A DNA stretch of 38,858 nucleotides from an uncultured Sphingomonadaceae bacterium (GTDB lineage Bacteria; Pseudomonadota; Alphaproteobacteria; Sphingomonadales; Sphingomonadaceae): NCBI GenBank assembly GCA_947494305.1, contig CANLUL010000007.1, positions 1-38,858 on the forward strand. The letters are read 5' to 3'. The notes below the pieces were generated by a model that saw nothing but the letters and a program-made list of their open reading frames with translations, searched no databases and was not told the DNA's origin. The position numbers and the translations under genes were made by a program. Position 1 is the stretch's first letter; every line of letters begins with the position of its first letter. Positions 25,787-34,520 of this stretch are shown in pieces.

Positions 25787-28045
25787 ATGACAATGAATCG
25801 CAAACTGGGAATACTCGCAACGGCATCTGTTCTGGCCAGTGCCTCGGTCTTTGGCAGTGCTGCGCAAGCGCAAACGGATGGTGCTGAGGGCAACGACGAC
25901 AATGTGATTATTGTGACAGCCCGTGGTCGCGACGAACTGGTCTTAGATGTTCCATTATCGGAAACGGTATTCGATGCGGAAGCCATATCGGACGCCAATA
26001 TTCAACGTGTTGATGACTTTATCGGCCTCACGCCCGGCATCACAATATCAAACTCACAGGATGCTGGAACGAACTTTATCTCGGTTCGTGGATTGTCACA
26101 GACTCGCAATGGCGAACCACCTGTTGCTGTCTTGATTGATGGCGTTCTTCAAACCAATTCACGCTCGTTTGACCAGCCACTGTTCGATGTGGATAGCATC
26201 GAGGTTCTCAGAGGGCCGCAGGGTGCACTCTATGGACGGAATGCGACCGGCGGTGCGATCATAATCAACACCAAGGCGCCGACCAACGATTTCGAAGGAT
26301 ATGTGCAAGCCACCATTGGCACGGGTGAAGAATATGGTTTCGAAGGCTCTGTTTCCGGGCCACTAGTTGAAGACAAAGTCTTTTTCAGGCTCTCTGGAAA
26401 ATATACCAACCGTGATGGCTATCTGGATAATGTCATATTAGGCGAAAAAGTCGATTACCTCGAAGATATTGCCTTGCGCGGCCATTTAAGGTTTGAGCCA
26501 TCAGACACTGTAACCATCGATCTCAGAGGTTCGTTAGTGCGGACCGAGGCCGGCTCGCTCAACTTCAGCTATCAACCTGCGGTCATTGATACGGCAACCG
26601 GTCTTCCAAGCGCATTTGATTTTTCTATCAACGATTCTGATATCGTTGCACGAGACTTTTTCGCCAACAATCTGGGGTTAGATGATCGGGACGTCGATCA
26701 GTTGTCGCTACGGGTCAACTTCGATCTGGATTTTGCTGATCTGTCCTTTGTTTCGGCCTATGACAAAATCACCCAGAGTACAGGCAGTGACCAATTTCCT
26801 TACACGGCGGCCAGCCAGGTGACCCCTGCTCCGCCATTCCCGTTCTTTGATGGTATTCAATCACAGTTTATTGATGTTGAAACTTTCAGTCAGGAAGTGC
26901 GGCTGACCTCCAAGAACGACACCGCATTCCGGTGGATGATTGGTGGTTACTATCTCGACACCAGTCGGTTTATTTCCTCATCGATCATGAATGATCTCGA
27001 GCAGGGTATAGTCAGAATCAGGCGTACTCCGGACTTCAATCCGACCAATCCGCTCACCAGTTTCATTGCTGATGACAATGACAACACAGCGTGGGCACTG
27101 TTTTTCAACGCTGCCTATGACCTTACCGATCAGCTCGAGCTGTCGGTAGCCGGTCGATATGATAAGGATAAGCGCCGGCAAAATGTCGATCCAGCTCAAG
27201 GGCTTTATGATGGCGCCGGAAACCTTACCGCCCCGGTTGGTACGCCAGGTGCAATAAACCGAGCTACTTTTGACTTGTTCCAACCGAAGGTCACGCTCCG
27301 GTACAAACCGGCAGACAATGCGACGCTTTATGCTTCCTGGGGTAAGGGGTTCCGGAGCGGTCAATTTAATCAAAATGGCGTAGGTGTTCTAGCGGCGGGT
27401 GCAGGCGTCAACGGTGTCGGCGATCTGCTTCCGCAAGAAGAGACCGAAACATTTGAAGCAGGCTTCAAAACCAGTCTTATGGGTGGTGCGCTCAACTTCA
27501 GCGGTGCGGCTTACAAGACAAACCTGCAGAACGCTCCTTACTTCGTGTTTATTGGTGCGGTCAGTGCGCAGGTTTTGGTTCCCATCGATGATATCGATAT
27601 TTTTGGTGTTGAATTTGAAGCATCGGCAGGGTTGGCAGATGGTCTGGATGCATATTTTGGATTGAGCATAACCGACAGCGATATCAAATCCTATGCTGTT
27701 GACCCAACGCTGGTCGGTAACGAGGCACCTTATATTGCCAAGAACACAGTTAATGCCGGGATACAATATCGAACCGATATCAATGATTGGCTGGGTGTTT
27801 TTGCACGGTTCGATCTGGAGCATCGCGGACGTCAGTTCTGGACTCCGGAAAACACTGCTCCGCGTTCCGGTATCAATTTGGCAAATTTCAGATTTGGATT
27901 TGAGGATCCGGACGGTAGATGGAGCCTCACAGTTTCAGGCACCAATATTTTTGACGAGGTTTACAATTCGGAATTTGTTACCGGCGGTTTTGCACATGCC
28001 GGGCAACCCGATGTTTGGAAGGCTGACCTCAGAATTAATTTCTGA
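25787..28045 (+). CDS. TonB-dependent outer-membrane receptor, island-linked
   Basis: This 752-aa receptor has a Sec signal (LGILATASVLASASVFGSAAQA-Q, cleavage near 28), a TonB-box-like VIIVTARG (40-47), a plug with VRGLSQTRNGEPPVAVLIDGV and LRGPQGALYGRNATGGAI (141-158), and a long barrel ending in Phe (ADLRINF). GAGGGAA precedes the ATG. Receptors of this iron-complex/FecA-like type import siderophores, vitamins or organic nutrients using TonB energy. Genes on both sides are catabolic, and there are no siderophore genes or FecR/sigma pair, so an organic substrate is more likely than iron. It lies 208 bp after the regulator gene, with its own probable promoter. Confidence 0.93.
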   Translation: MTMNRKLGILATASVLASASVFGSAAQAQTDGAEGNDDNVIIVTARGRDELVLDVPLSETVFDAEAISDANIQRVDDFIGLTPGITISNSQDAGTNFISVRGLSQTRNGEPPVAVLIDGVLQTNSRSFDQPLFDVDSIEVLRGPQGALYGRNATGGAIIINTKAPTNDFEGYVQATIGTGEEYGFEGSVSGPLVEDKVFFRLSGKYTNRDGYLDNVILGEKVDYLEDIALRGHLRFEPSDTVTIDLRGSLVRTEAGSLNFSYQPAVIDTATGLPSAFDFSINDSDIVARDFFANNLGLDDRDVDQLSLRVNFDLDFADLSFVSAYDKITQSTGSDQFPYTAASQVTPAPPFPFFDGIQSQFIDVETFSQEVRLTSKNDTAFRWMIGGYYLDTSRFISSSIMNDLEQGIVRIRRTPDFNPTNPLTSFIADDNDNTAWALFFNAAYDLTDQLELSVAGRYDKDKRRQNVDPAQGLYDGAGNLTAPVGTPGAINRATFDLFQPKVTLRYKPADNATLYASWGKGFRSGQFNQNGVGVLAAGAGVNGVGDLLPQEETETFEAGFKTSLMGGALNFSGAAYKTNLQNAPYFVFIGAVSAQVLVPIDDIDIFGVEFEASAGLADGLDAYFGLSITDSDIKSYAVDPTLVGNEAPYIAKNTVNAGIQYRTDINDWLGVFARFDLEHRGRQFWTPENTAPRSGINLANFRFGFEDPDGRWSLTVSGTNIFDEVYNSEFVTGGFAHAGQPDVWKADLRINF

Positions 28046-28137
28046 ACTTGAGTGGATCTTTGTGGCCTCCGTGCCATGAAGATCAGCTTGCAACAAAACT
28101 AACTGTTTTCATTCCGAGATCGCAAAAGGGGATTCCG

Positions 28138-28656
28138 GTGACGGGTGAGCATTACCTGATTGATACTGAACTGGGGAATTTCTCCATCTGGTTGGATGTA
28201 AAAAACGCACCGGAAACCTGCGGCTATTTCTCCCAGCTGTTTAAACAGGGAGAATTTGACGGGAGCTCTATTTTCCGGATTGTGAACGCAGAGAATGCGG
28301 AAATGCGGACAACGACACCAATAGAGGTGGTTCAGCTTGGGTCGCCGGATATGTCGGCCATCGCAGATCCAAAATTTGCACATGAGCATAGTGGCGTAAC
28401 CGGGCTTCGGCACAAGCAATGGACGATATCGGCAGCACGAGGCGAAGTGGGAGAAAACTACCCAAGCCTGTTCATTTGTATGCGCGACGAACCAGAGCTC
28501 GACCATGGTGGTGGCAGGCACCCGGATGGGCAAGGGTTCGCAGCATTTGGTGAAGTTGAAAGCGGTTTGGAGATTGTGCAGGCCATCTATGCAAAAGCAG
28601 AAGATGGCGAGTTTTTGGCGAGCCCAATAGCTATTGCATCGGTTGTCACATGCTGA
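28138..28656 (+). CDS. Cyclophilin-like protein with degenerate active site
   Basis: This 172-aa protein follows the cyclophilin prolyl-isomerase fold: YLIDTELGNFSIWLDVKNAPET, then FDGSSIFRIV, then ISAARGEVGENYPSLFICMRD, then DGQGFAAFGEVESGLEIVQAI. I use the GTG at 28138, with AAAAGGGGA five bases upstream, over a longer reading from 28048 that starts near the receptor stop. It has no signal peptide. Compared with human CypA, the catalytic Arg of FHR is kept (IFRIV). The FMxQGG segment is replaced, Gln111 aligns with Ser, and the His126 position is not His. It may bind rather than isomerise prolyl substrates, or be a weak enzyme. Alignment is by eye. Confidence 0.82.
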   Translation: MTGEHYLIDTELGNFSIWLDVKNAPETCGYFSQLFKQGEFDGSSIFRIVNAENAEMRTTTPIEVVQLGSPDMSAIADPKFAHEHSGVTGLRHKQWTISAARGEVGENYPSLFICMRDEPELDHGGGRHPDGQGFAAFGEVESGLEIVQAIYAKAEDGEFLASPIAIASVVTC

Positions 28657-28779
28657 CCAAGGGGCATCTTTTTCCAACAACCATGAGCAGCCCGGGTCGA
28701 GCTGATGCAGCTCTCTGGTGGTCGTCTTGTAACGACGAGGTTCTGGGTTTTGGGATGCAATCAAACAGAGGAGATGAGC

Positions 28780-29796
28780 ATGTCGCGTGAGTGGGTGATT
28801 AATAGTTATTCGGGATATCAGGGTCTGGTTCTGCAGGATTGTGAACGTGCCGATGCGGGACCTGGCGAAGTTCGCCTGGCCATTGAAGCTTTTGCTCTGA
28901 ACTGGGGTGATGCGGACCTGATGCTGGACAACTACTCGTTTAGCTTTGACCACTTTCCCGCCCGCATAGGAATGGAAGCGGCCGGTATTGTCGACCAGAT
29001 TGGGGAAGGTGTTACCGGAATTGAGCTTGGTGAACGCTATTGTACGCTGCCCCATTTCTATTTCAACAAGGGCGCGAGTGCAGAATCGGTGGTTGTGGAT
29101 GCACGCTATGTGACCAAAGCACCCGCTTCACTTTCCGCCGTCGAAGCGTCGTCAATCTGGATGCAATATCTGACGGCCTACTATCCTATTGTGGAAATCT
29201 CCAAAGCGGGACCGGACAAGACAATTCTCGTTCCTGCCGCCACAAGCACCGCCGGATATGCCGCTTTGCAACTGGGGAAGTTAATGGGCGCAACAATGGT
29301 GGGCACGACACGCTCCGCTGACAATAGCGACTGTCTTCTGCAAGGCGGCGCCAGCCATGTTTTCGTTGACCGGGGCGAAGAGGATCTTGCCGATGCGTTG
29401 ATGGAATATTCTAACGGCAATGGCGTCAATGCGGCATTTGATCCGATCGGTGCCGGTATGATGAACCGGTATAGCAAAGCACTCGCGCAGGATGCCAGAA
29501 TCTACCTTTACGGCTGGCTGGATGGCGAAGTACCAAGCATCCCTACTTTAGATATGATCAAAGTGAACGCGATCTATCATCCCTATTCCGTATTTCATTA
29601 CATCGAGGATCCAGAATCCTGTCAACGCGGCATTTCCTTTGTCAACAATGCCATTGAAGCCGGGGATTTGTCTCCACTGATCGACAGGGTTTTCCCGATG
29701 GAGGGATATCGCGATGCCTGGGACTATCTCAGGCAGCCCCGCAAGGACCACGGCAAAGTTGTGGTCGCGGTCACGGACGATGCCAATTCAAAATAG
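28780..29796 (+). CDS. MDR-family zinc-free oxidoreductase (quinone reductase-like)
   Basis: This 338-aa protein is a medium-chain dehydrogenase/reductase: a GroES-like N-terminus (VRLAIEAFALNWGDADLMLDNY, GMEAAGIVDQIGEGVTGIELGERY) and a Rossmann domain with VPAATSTAGYAALQLGKLMGA (151-171), resembling the NADPH loop of quinone oxidoreductases. The structural-zinc Cys cluster of alcohol dehydrogenases is absent. The ATG at 28780 is six bases after AGAGGAG; the ATG at 28774 touches that site and is unlikely. It probably reduces a double bond, quinone or carbonyl in a pathway intermediate. The HyuA2 gene starts 54 bases downstream, likely in the same transcript. Confidence 0.88.
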   Translation: MSREWVINSYSGYQGLVLQDCERADAGPGEVRLAIEAFALNWGDADLMLDNYSFSFDHFPARIGMEAAGIVDQIGEGVTGIELGERYCTLPHFYFNKGASAESVVVDARYVTKAPASLSAVEASSIWMQYLTAYYPIVEISKAGPDKTILVPAATSTAGYAALQLGKLMGATMVGTTRSADNSDCLLQGGASHVFVDRGEEDLADALMEYSNGNGVNAAFDPIGAGMMNRYSKALAQDARIYLYGWLDGEVPSIPTLDMIKVNAIYHPYSVFHYIEDPESCQRGISFVNNAIEAGDLSPLIDRVFPMEGYRDAWDYLRQPRKDHGKVVVAVTDDANSK

Positions 29797-29850
29797 CGAA
29801 ACCGATAACGAAAACTGATCGGGTGAGTGGAACATGAGAGAGATGAGCAC

Positions 29851-31872
29851 ATGACAAAAACAAGAGTTTCGGCGGATATTGGTGGTACGTTCACCGATTT
29901 TGTTGTGCAGAAAGAAACAGGCGAAATTTCCATCGGAAAGGTTCCCACAACCACCGATAATCCCGCATTGGGTGTATTGGACGGTATCAGATCGCTGGTT
30001 GATGATCCTGGATCGATAGACTTTTTTGTTCATGGAACGACCGTTGGTCTCAATGCTTTTCTGCAACGCCGTGGCGCCCGTACTTTGTTGATCATGACGG
30101 GCGGCGTTGGGGATACATATACGATCGCTCGTGGCCACCGGGAGGAATTGTATAAGCTTCGGTATAGAAAACCCAAACAGCTACTCGATCGCGAATCTGT
30201 CCATGAGGTCACCGAAAGACTGTCCTGGGATGGCTCGGTTATCACGGACCTAGTGGAAAGTGATTTTGCACCGATTATCGAAAAAGCCAAAGCGCAGAAT
30301 ATTGAGGCAATAGCGATTTGTTTCCTGCATGCCTACACCAACCCTGCGCATGAGCTGCGTGCTCGTGAAATATTGCAGGAGGCGTTACCCGAGATATCGG
30401 TGTCCCTGTCCCACGAAGTCGCGCCTGAGTGGCGAGAAGTCGAACGCGCATCTTCGACCGTGATGGATGCTTATGTCGCACCGGTGGTGGAGCTGTATCT
30501 CAAGACATTAAAAAGTGAGCTGCTGGCGGAAGGGATGGAAGAAACCATCCATGTGATGCGATCCAATGGCGGCGTGATGACCGATATTTCCGCTTCTAAG
30601 CATCCCATATCAACCTTGTTGTCGGGACCTGTTGGCGGCAGCATTGGCGGCATGCAATTGTCTGCTGCTACGGGGTTAAAGAACCTGCTTTGTGTAGACA
30701 TGGGCGGCACATCATTTGACCTTAGTTTGGTGGTAGATGGTCAACCTCAATTGACCTCTGAAACGGTGCTCGAAGGGCTTCCGCTCTTGATGTCGATCAT
30801 CAACATCGAAACCGTTGGTGCCGGCGGCGGGTCGATGGCCTGGATTGAAAATGGCGGGTTACGGGTCGGACCGCAAAGTGCCGGATCACTACCCGGACCG
30901 GTTTGTTATGGGCGCGGCGGCACACAGCCAACTGTAACCGATGCCAATTTGTTTCTGAGGCGTCTTGGCGATGGGTCTTTACTCGATGGAAAAATGACTC
31001 TCGATTCTGAAGCCAACAATGCTGCCATGCAAAAGCTGGCTGAGGATCTTGGGTTGTCAGATGTTGAGCTTGCCGAGGGTATCCTGGCCATAAGCAACGC
31101 AAAAATGGCGGATGCCATGCGGACTATCACGGTGGGACAGGGTATTGATCCCCGAGACTATACGCTGGTAGCCTTTGGCGGAGCAGGGCCCATGCACGCG
31201 GTTGAACTGGCCCGCGAGCTAGATATTGCTAAGATAATCATTCCCCAGTTTCCCGGGACATTCTCTGCATGGGGTATGTTGCAGAGTGATATTCGCCATG
31301 ACTTGAGCAAGAGTTTCTTTCGCATTGCAACGGAACTTGAATCAAAAGACTTAGAGCCGGTTTTTGACGAAATGCGGCAATCTGGTGTTTCGATATTGAC
31401 CGAGGAAAATGTGCCGACGGAGAGCATGGCATTCGAACAGGCCGCTGATCTTAGATATTCTGGTCAAGAATATACCATTTCCGTTCCGATAAAAGAAGGA
31501 GCAGCGATTGCGGAGGTGATCGCCGAATTCCACAAGCTGTACGAGGTTCGATATGGCCATGCCTTACCCGAGGCTCCGGTAGAGATAATCAACCTGCGTT
31601 TGGCTGCGTTTGGCAAGCTGGAAAAGATACCGGCTCAAAAGCTCCCCGAACGGGAAAACTCCGACGCTGTTTCCGGACAACGCGACGTGATTTTCAATGG
31701 ACAGCAGCATGCTACTCCAATCTACAAGCGCTACAATTTGGCCGTTGGTCAATCGATTCACAGTCCAGCAGTGATTGAGGAAGAAAGCGCCACGACCATT
31801 ATTCCTCCTGGATATCATTTCAGCTTGGACACGTTTGGGAATATTATGATTGAAGCGCAGGAGCAAAACTGA
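29851..31872 (+). CDS. Hydantoinase/oxoprolinase A subunit (HyuA2)
   Basis: This 673-aa protein is a second HyuA, clearly diverged from HyuA1. The phosphate loops are SADIGGTFTD (7-16) and DMGGTS (283-288), with GAGGGSMAW and GPQSAGSLPGPVCYGRGGTQPTVTDAN. I start at the ATG at 29851, with GAGAGAGA seven bases upstream, not at the in-frame GTG at 29827. Its stop shares a base with the hyuB2 start. The divergence from HyuA1 (clearly different residues through most of the chain) suggests another substrate or stereoisomer rather than a recent duplication. The enzyme is expected to use ATP in the cytoplasm. Confidence 0.92.
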   Translation: MTKTRVSADIGGTFTDFVVQKETGEISIGKVPTTTDNPALGVLDGIRSLVDDPGSIDFFVHGTTVGLNAFLQRRGARTLLIMTGGVGDTYTIARGHREELYKLRYRKPKQLLDRESVHEVTERLSWDGSVITDLVESDFAPIIEKAKAQNIEAIAICFLHAYTNPAHELRAREILQEALPEISVSLSHEVAPEWREVERASSTVMDAYVAPVVELYLKTLKSELLAEGMEETIHVMRSNGGVMTDISASKHPISTLLSGPVGGSIGGMQLSAATGLKNLLCVDMGGTSFDLSLVVDGQPQLTSETVLEGLPLLMSIINIETVGAGGGSMAWIENGGLRVGPQSAGSLPGPVCYGRGGTQPTVTDANLFLRRLGDGSLLDGKMTLDSEANNAAMQKLAEDLGLSDVELAEGILAISNAKMADAMRTITVGQGIDPRDYTLVAFGGAGPMHAVELARELDIAKIIIPQFPGTFSAWGMLQSDIRHDLSKSFFRIATELESKDLEPVFDEMRQSGVSILTEENVPTESMAFEQAADLRYSGQEYTISVPIKEGAAIAEVIAEFHKLYEVRYGHALPEAPVEIINLRLAAFGKLEKIPAQKLPERENSDAVSGQRDVIFNGQQHATPIYKRYNLAVGQSIHSPAVIEEESATTIIPPGYHFSLDTFGNIMIEAQEQN

Positions 31873-33470
31873 TGACATCACCACAATCTGCCAACCCCAT
31901 CACCACAGAGATTATTCGCAATGCCTTTAATGCCATTGCCGAAGATATGAATGCATCTCTTATTCGAAGCGCTTACACTCCGATCATCTATGAAGGCAAA
32001 GACTGCGCAGTCGGCTTGCTCGATGAGAATGGTGATGTCCTGGGCCAGTCACTAGGGCTTCCGCTATTTCTGGGAAACCTGTCTCTGTGTGTGCAGATCA
32101 TCGCCGATACAAACGGATGGGACTATTTTGAGGAAGGAGATGTTGTTCTTCTCAATGACTCCTACATCGCCGGCACCCATCTGAATGACATTACCATTAT
32201 CATGCCGATATTCTGGCAAGGAGAAAGAGTGGGTTTCGCGACCTCACGCGCCCACTGGCTGGATGTGGGGGCAAAAGACCCCGGGTCGCCAACCGATGCT
32301 TCCGAAATCTATCAGGAAGGCATGCGCTGGGCGCCAACCAAGGTGTACCGCAATGGGGTCGCGCAGGAAGATATCCTGAATTTCATGAAGAATAACAGCC
32401 GTTTTGGCGATGCCTTGCTTGGTGATCTCCACGCGCAGATAGCGGCAGGCCATACGGGAACTGCCCGCTATGGTGCGCTGCTTGATCGCTTTGGTCATGA
32501 TGTGGTGACGGCTGCACGGGATGATATTTTCCGGCAATCCGAAGAAATGGAGAGGATCTCCATCCAGCAAATTCCAGACGGAGATTACGAGGCCGAAGGC
32601 AGTCTGGACAATGACGGACTGTCGGATGATCCAGTCGCCGTTCAATTAAAAATCACCGTCCAGGGTGACAAAATGACGATGGATCTTGCTGGATCTTCCG
32701 ATCAAACCGTCGGCGGTGTCAATTGCGGGTTTACGCAGACAATCTCGGCCGCCCGGGTCGCATTCAAATTACTGATTAACCCGGAACGATCCGTCGATGG
32801 CGGCACGTTCAAAACGCTGGATGTCAAAGCGCCCGTAGGTTCGATATTCTATGCCCAGGAACCAGCAGCTTGCTCATGGTATTTCTCGTCTTTGGGGCTG
32901 CTAATCGACCTTGTCGTAAAGGCGCTTGCACCCGTGATGCCTGAACGAGCTGCCGCAGCGCATTATGGCGATTCCATGGTCGTTATTTTTAGCGGTCAAG
33001 ACAGTCGCAACGACGATGAATTCTATGTTTCGATTGAAGCCAATACAGGCGGATGGGGCGCATGGAATGGTTCCGATGGACAAGATTGCCTGATCAACAA
33101 TGTCAACGGAAGCTTCCGGGATTATCCGATCGAGGTGTATGAGCATCGCTATCCCATCAGGATCATGCGTTATGGGATAAGAGATGATAGCGGCGGTAAA
33201 GGCCAGTTTAACGGCGGAAACGGCAGTATCCGGGAATATCATTTAACCGAAGAGGCAAATCTTTCGCTTTGGTTTGAAAGATCAAAAACCCCTGCGTGGG
33301 GATTGAATGGCGGCCTGCCGGGTCAGGCTCCGCAAATCGAAATTGAACAGCCCGGTCAACCATCGGAGTCAATGTTCAAAGTAAACGCCAAATCTCTGGC
33401 AGAAAATACCATTGTGAGAGTAGCAACTGGCGGCGGCGGGGGATTTGGTAAGCCTGTTGGAGCTAATTAG
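31872..33470 (+). CDS. Hydantoinase/oxoprolinase B subunit (HyuB2)
   Basis: This 532-aa protein is the partner of HyuA2. Family landmarks are NPITTEIIRNAFNAIAEDMNASLIRSAYTPIIYEGKDCAVGLLDENG at the N-terminus, NDSYIAGTHLNDITIIMPIF, the ARAHWxD-like TSRAHWLDVGAKDPGS, and a C-terminal GGKGQFNGGNGSIREYHL with RVATGGGGGFGKP. RAHWLDVG matches the HyuB consensus more closely than NKAHWADVG of HyuB1. Translation is coupled to hyuA2 through the TGATG overlap. No intrinsic terminator is visible in the next 340 bp. Confidence 0.92.
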   Translation: MTSPQSANPITTEIIRNAFNAIAEDMNASLIRSAYTPIIYEGKDCAVGLLDENGDVLGQSLGLPLFLGNLSLCVQIIADTNGWDYFEEGDVVLLNDSYIAGTHLNDITIIMPIFWQGERVGFATSRAHWLDVGAKDPGSPTDASEIYQEGMRWAPTKVYRNGVAQEDILNFMKNNSRFGDALLGDLHAQIAAGHTGTARYGALLDRFGHDVVTAARDDIFRQSEEMERISIQQIPDGDYEAEGSLDNDGLSDDPVAVQLKITVQGDKMTMDLAGSSDQTVGGVNCGFTQTISAARVAFKLLINPERSVDGGTFKTLDVKAPVGSIFYAQEPAACSWYFSSLGLLIDLVVKALAPVMPERAAAAHYGDSMVVIFSGQDSRNDDEFYVSIEANTGGWGAWNGSDGQDCLINNVNGSFRDYPIEVYEHRYPIRIMRYGIRDDSGGKGQFNGGNGSIREYHLTEEANLSLWFERSKTPAWGLNGGLPGQAPQIEIEQPGQPSESMFKVNAKSLAENTIVRVATGGGGGFGKPVGAN

Positions 33471-33813
33471 ACCAACTGTTGAAACGCAACGGAGCTTCCA
33501 AAATATGCAATTGGCTTAGGCAGTCAATTCCGCTCTTAACTATGATAGAGGATGCAGAATACCCAAACAGCCGCTTTACGACGATAGCGGTCACCGAGAT
33601 ATCCGAGATGAAATACTCCATTTCCGCTCCAAACGGATCGTCTGCTTCCTTGCATAAACTAACTGACAGCAGACTGTCGGCAATCGACCCATTCTCAGCC
33701 GTTCACAAAAGTGTGATCCAATGTCCGCTTTGCGCCCCAATATCGGTCGTTTCTAGGGAGACCACAAACTCACGTTAGCAGACGTTAGAATTTCAGAGAT
33801 ATACCTCCAGAAG
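33471..33813. other. 343-bp intergenic stretch between hyuB2 and the TetR gene
   Basis: The stretch separates two convergent genes. It holds repeat copy C (33665-33754) and no gene I can support. There are short open frames but no ribosome site or codon pattern. No GC-rich hairpin followed by a T-run was seen. Confidence 0.55.
33665..33754. repeat. Dispersed intergenic repeat, copy C
   Basis: In order: hairpin GACAG-CAGA-CTGTC (33665-33678), AATGTCCGCT (33720-33729), TTGCGCCCCAA (33730-33740) and GGTCGTTTCT (33745-33754). The hairpin corresponds to GATAG-CAGA-CTATC of copy A, a compensatory C-G to T-A change that keeps the stem. Block order differs from copy A, where the hairpin follows the other blocks. 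Confidence 0.75.
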
Positions 33814-34452
33814 CTAATCTCGAGTACCAAGCAATGCTTTGACTGATTCAATGATTGGACTCATGTCATCGAGCGAGGGGTGATAGAAGGATACCCTGTT
33901 CATCGTACTTGCAGTTAAGGCCATCAATAAATCGCCTGTTATGGCTATATCAATATCTTTAGGTAGGTCTCCGCAATCTACTCCTTCAATCACCAGCCCG
34001 CGAAATATTATTGCAGATTCGTCACGTAATTCCCGAATTTCTTGAAATTTTTCGGGCTGTTGCTGCAATCGATTTATTACAACGCTACCGATCATTTGAA
34101 AGCCTGAGGCTTTTCCATGTAGAGGTGTGACCGCGTCTAGCAGTCTGTTGAACTTTTCTTTCCAGGAACCGGAACCGGCAATTGCTTCGTTTATTGTTCG
34201 ATTGTAGATACGAATTCGATTGGTAACGGTTGCCTCAAACAGATCATCTTTCGACTCAAAATAATTATAGATAGCCGCACCGGTCATGCCAGCAGATTTG
34301 GCAACCTTCGCCATACTGACATCGGCATAGGCATTATCATTAAACTGTTTCTCAGCTGCCTCGAGCAAGCGCTTGCGGGTGTTTTCGGCATTGCTACCAA
34401 AGGGGCGGCCTCTTTTGACGGCAGGCTTCGAACGATTCTGACTGATACTCAT
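33814..34452 (-). CDS. TetR/AcrR-family regulator
   Basis: This 212-aa protein has a basic N-terminus (KPAVKRGRPFGSN) and a TetR DNA-binding domain: NTRKRLLEAAEKQF (24-37), VSMAKVAKSAGMTGAAIYNYFESKDDLFEA (45-74). The C-terminal ligand domain is all-helical and not assignable. The gene ends convergently with hyuB2 and lies 68 bp downstream of the DUF3604 gene on the same strand. It probably controls the DUF3604/TonB-receptor pair. A palindrome between those genes is the natural operator candidate, and AAATGAAC from it also occurs before this gene (34505-34512). Most TetR proteins repress until a ligand binds. Confidence 0.92.
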   Translation of the reverse strand: MSISQNRSKPAVKRGRPFGSNAENTRKRLLEAAEKQFNDNAYADVSMAKVAKSAGMTGAAIYNYFESKDDLFEATVTNRIRIYNRTINEAIAGSGSWKEKFNRLLDAVTPLHGKASGFQMIGSVVINRLQQQPEKFQEIRELRDESAIIFRGLVIEGVDCGDLPKDIDIAITGDLLMALTASTMNRVSFYHPSLDDMSPIIESVKALLGTRD

Positions 34453-34520
34453 TGGCTACCGTTCGCAATTCCGGGCGGATTGGTCAACAAAGACTATTCC
34501 TTCCAAATGAACGAAGACCT

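Noticed and set aside
28048-28137. N-terminal extension of the cyclophilin-like protein
   Set aside because: It has no ribosome site and no similarity to the fold. The GTG at 28138 has an excellent upstream site.
28099-29055. 318-aa open frame antisense to the cyclophilin-like and MDR genes
   Set aside because: It runs opposite two recognisable protein families and shows no domain pattern.
33479-33778. 99-aa frame after hyuB2
   Set aside because: It has no ribosome site or family pattern and overlaps repeat copy C, so it is treated as intergenic.
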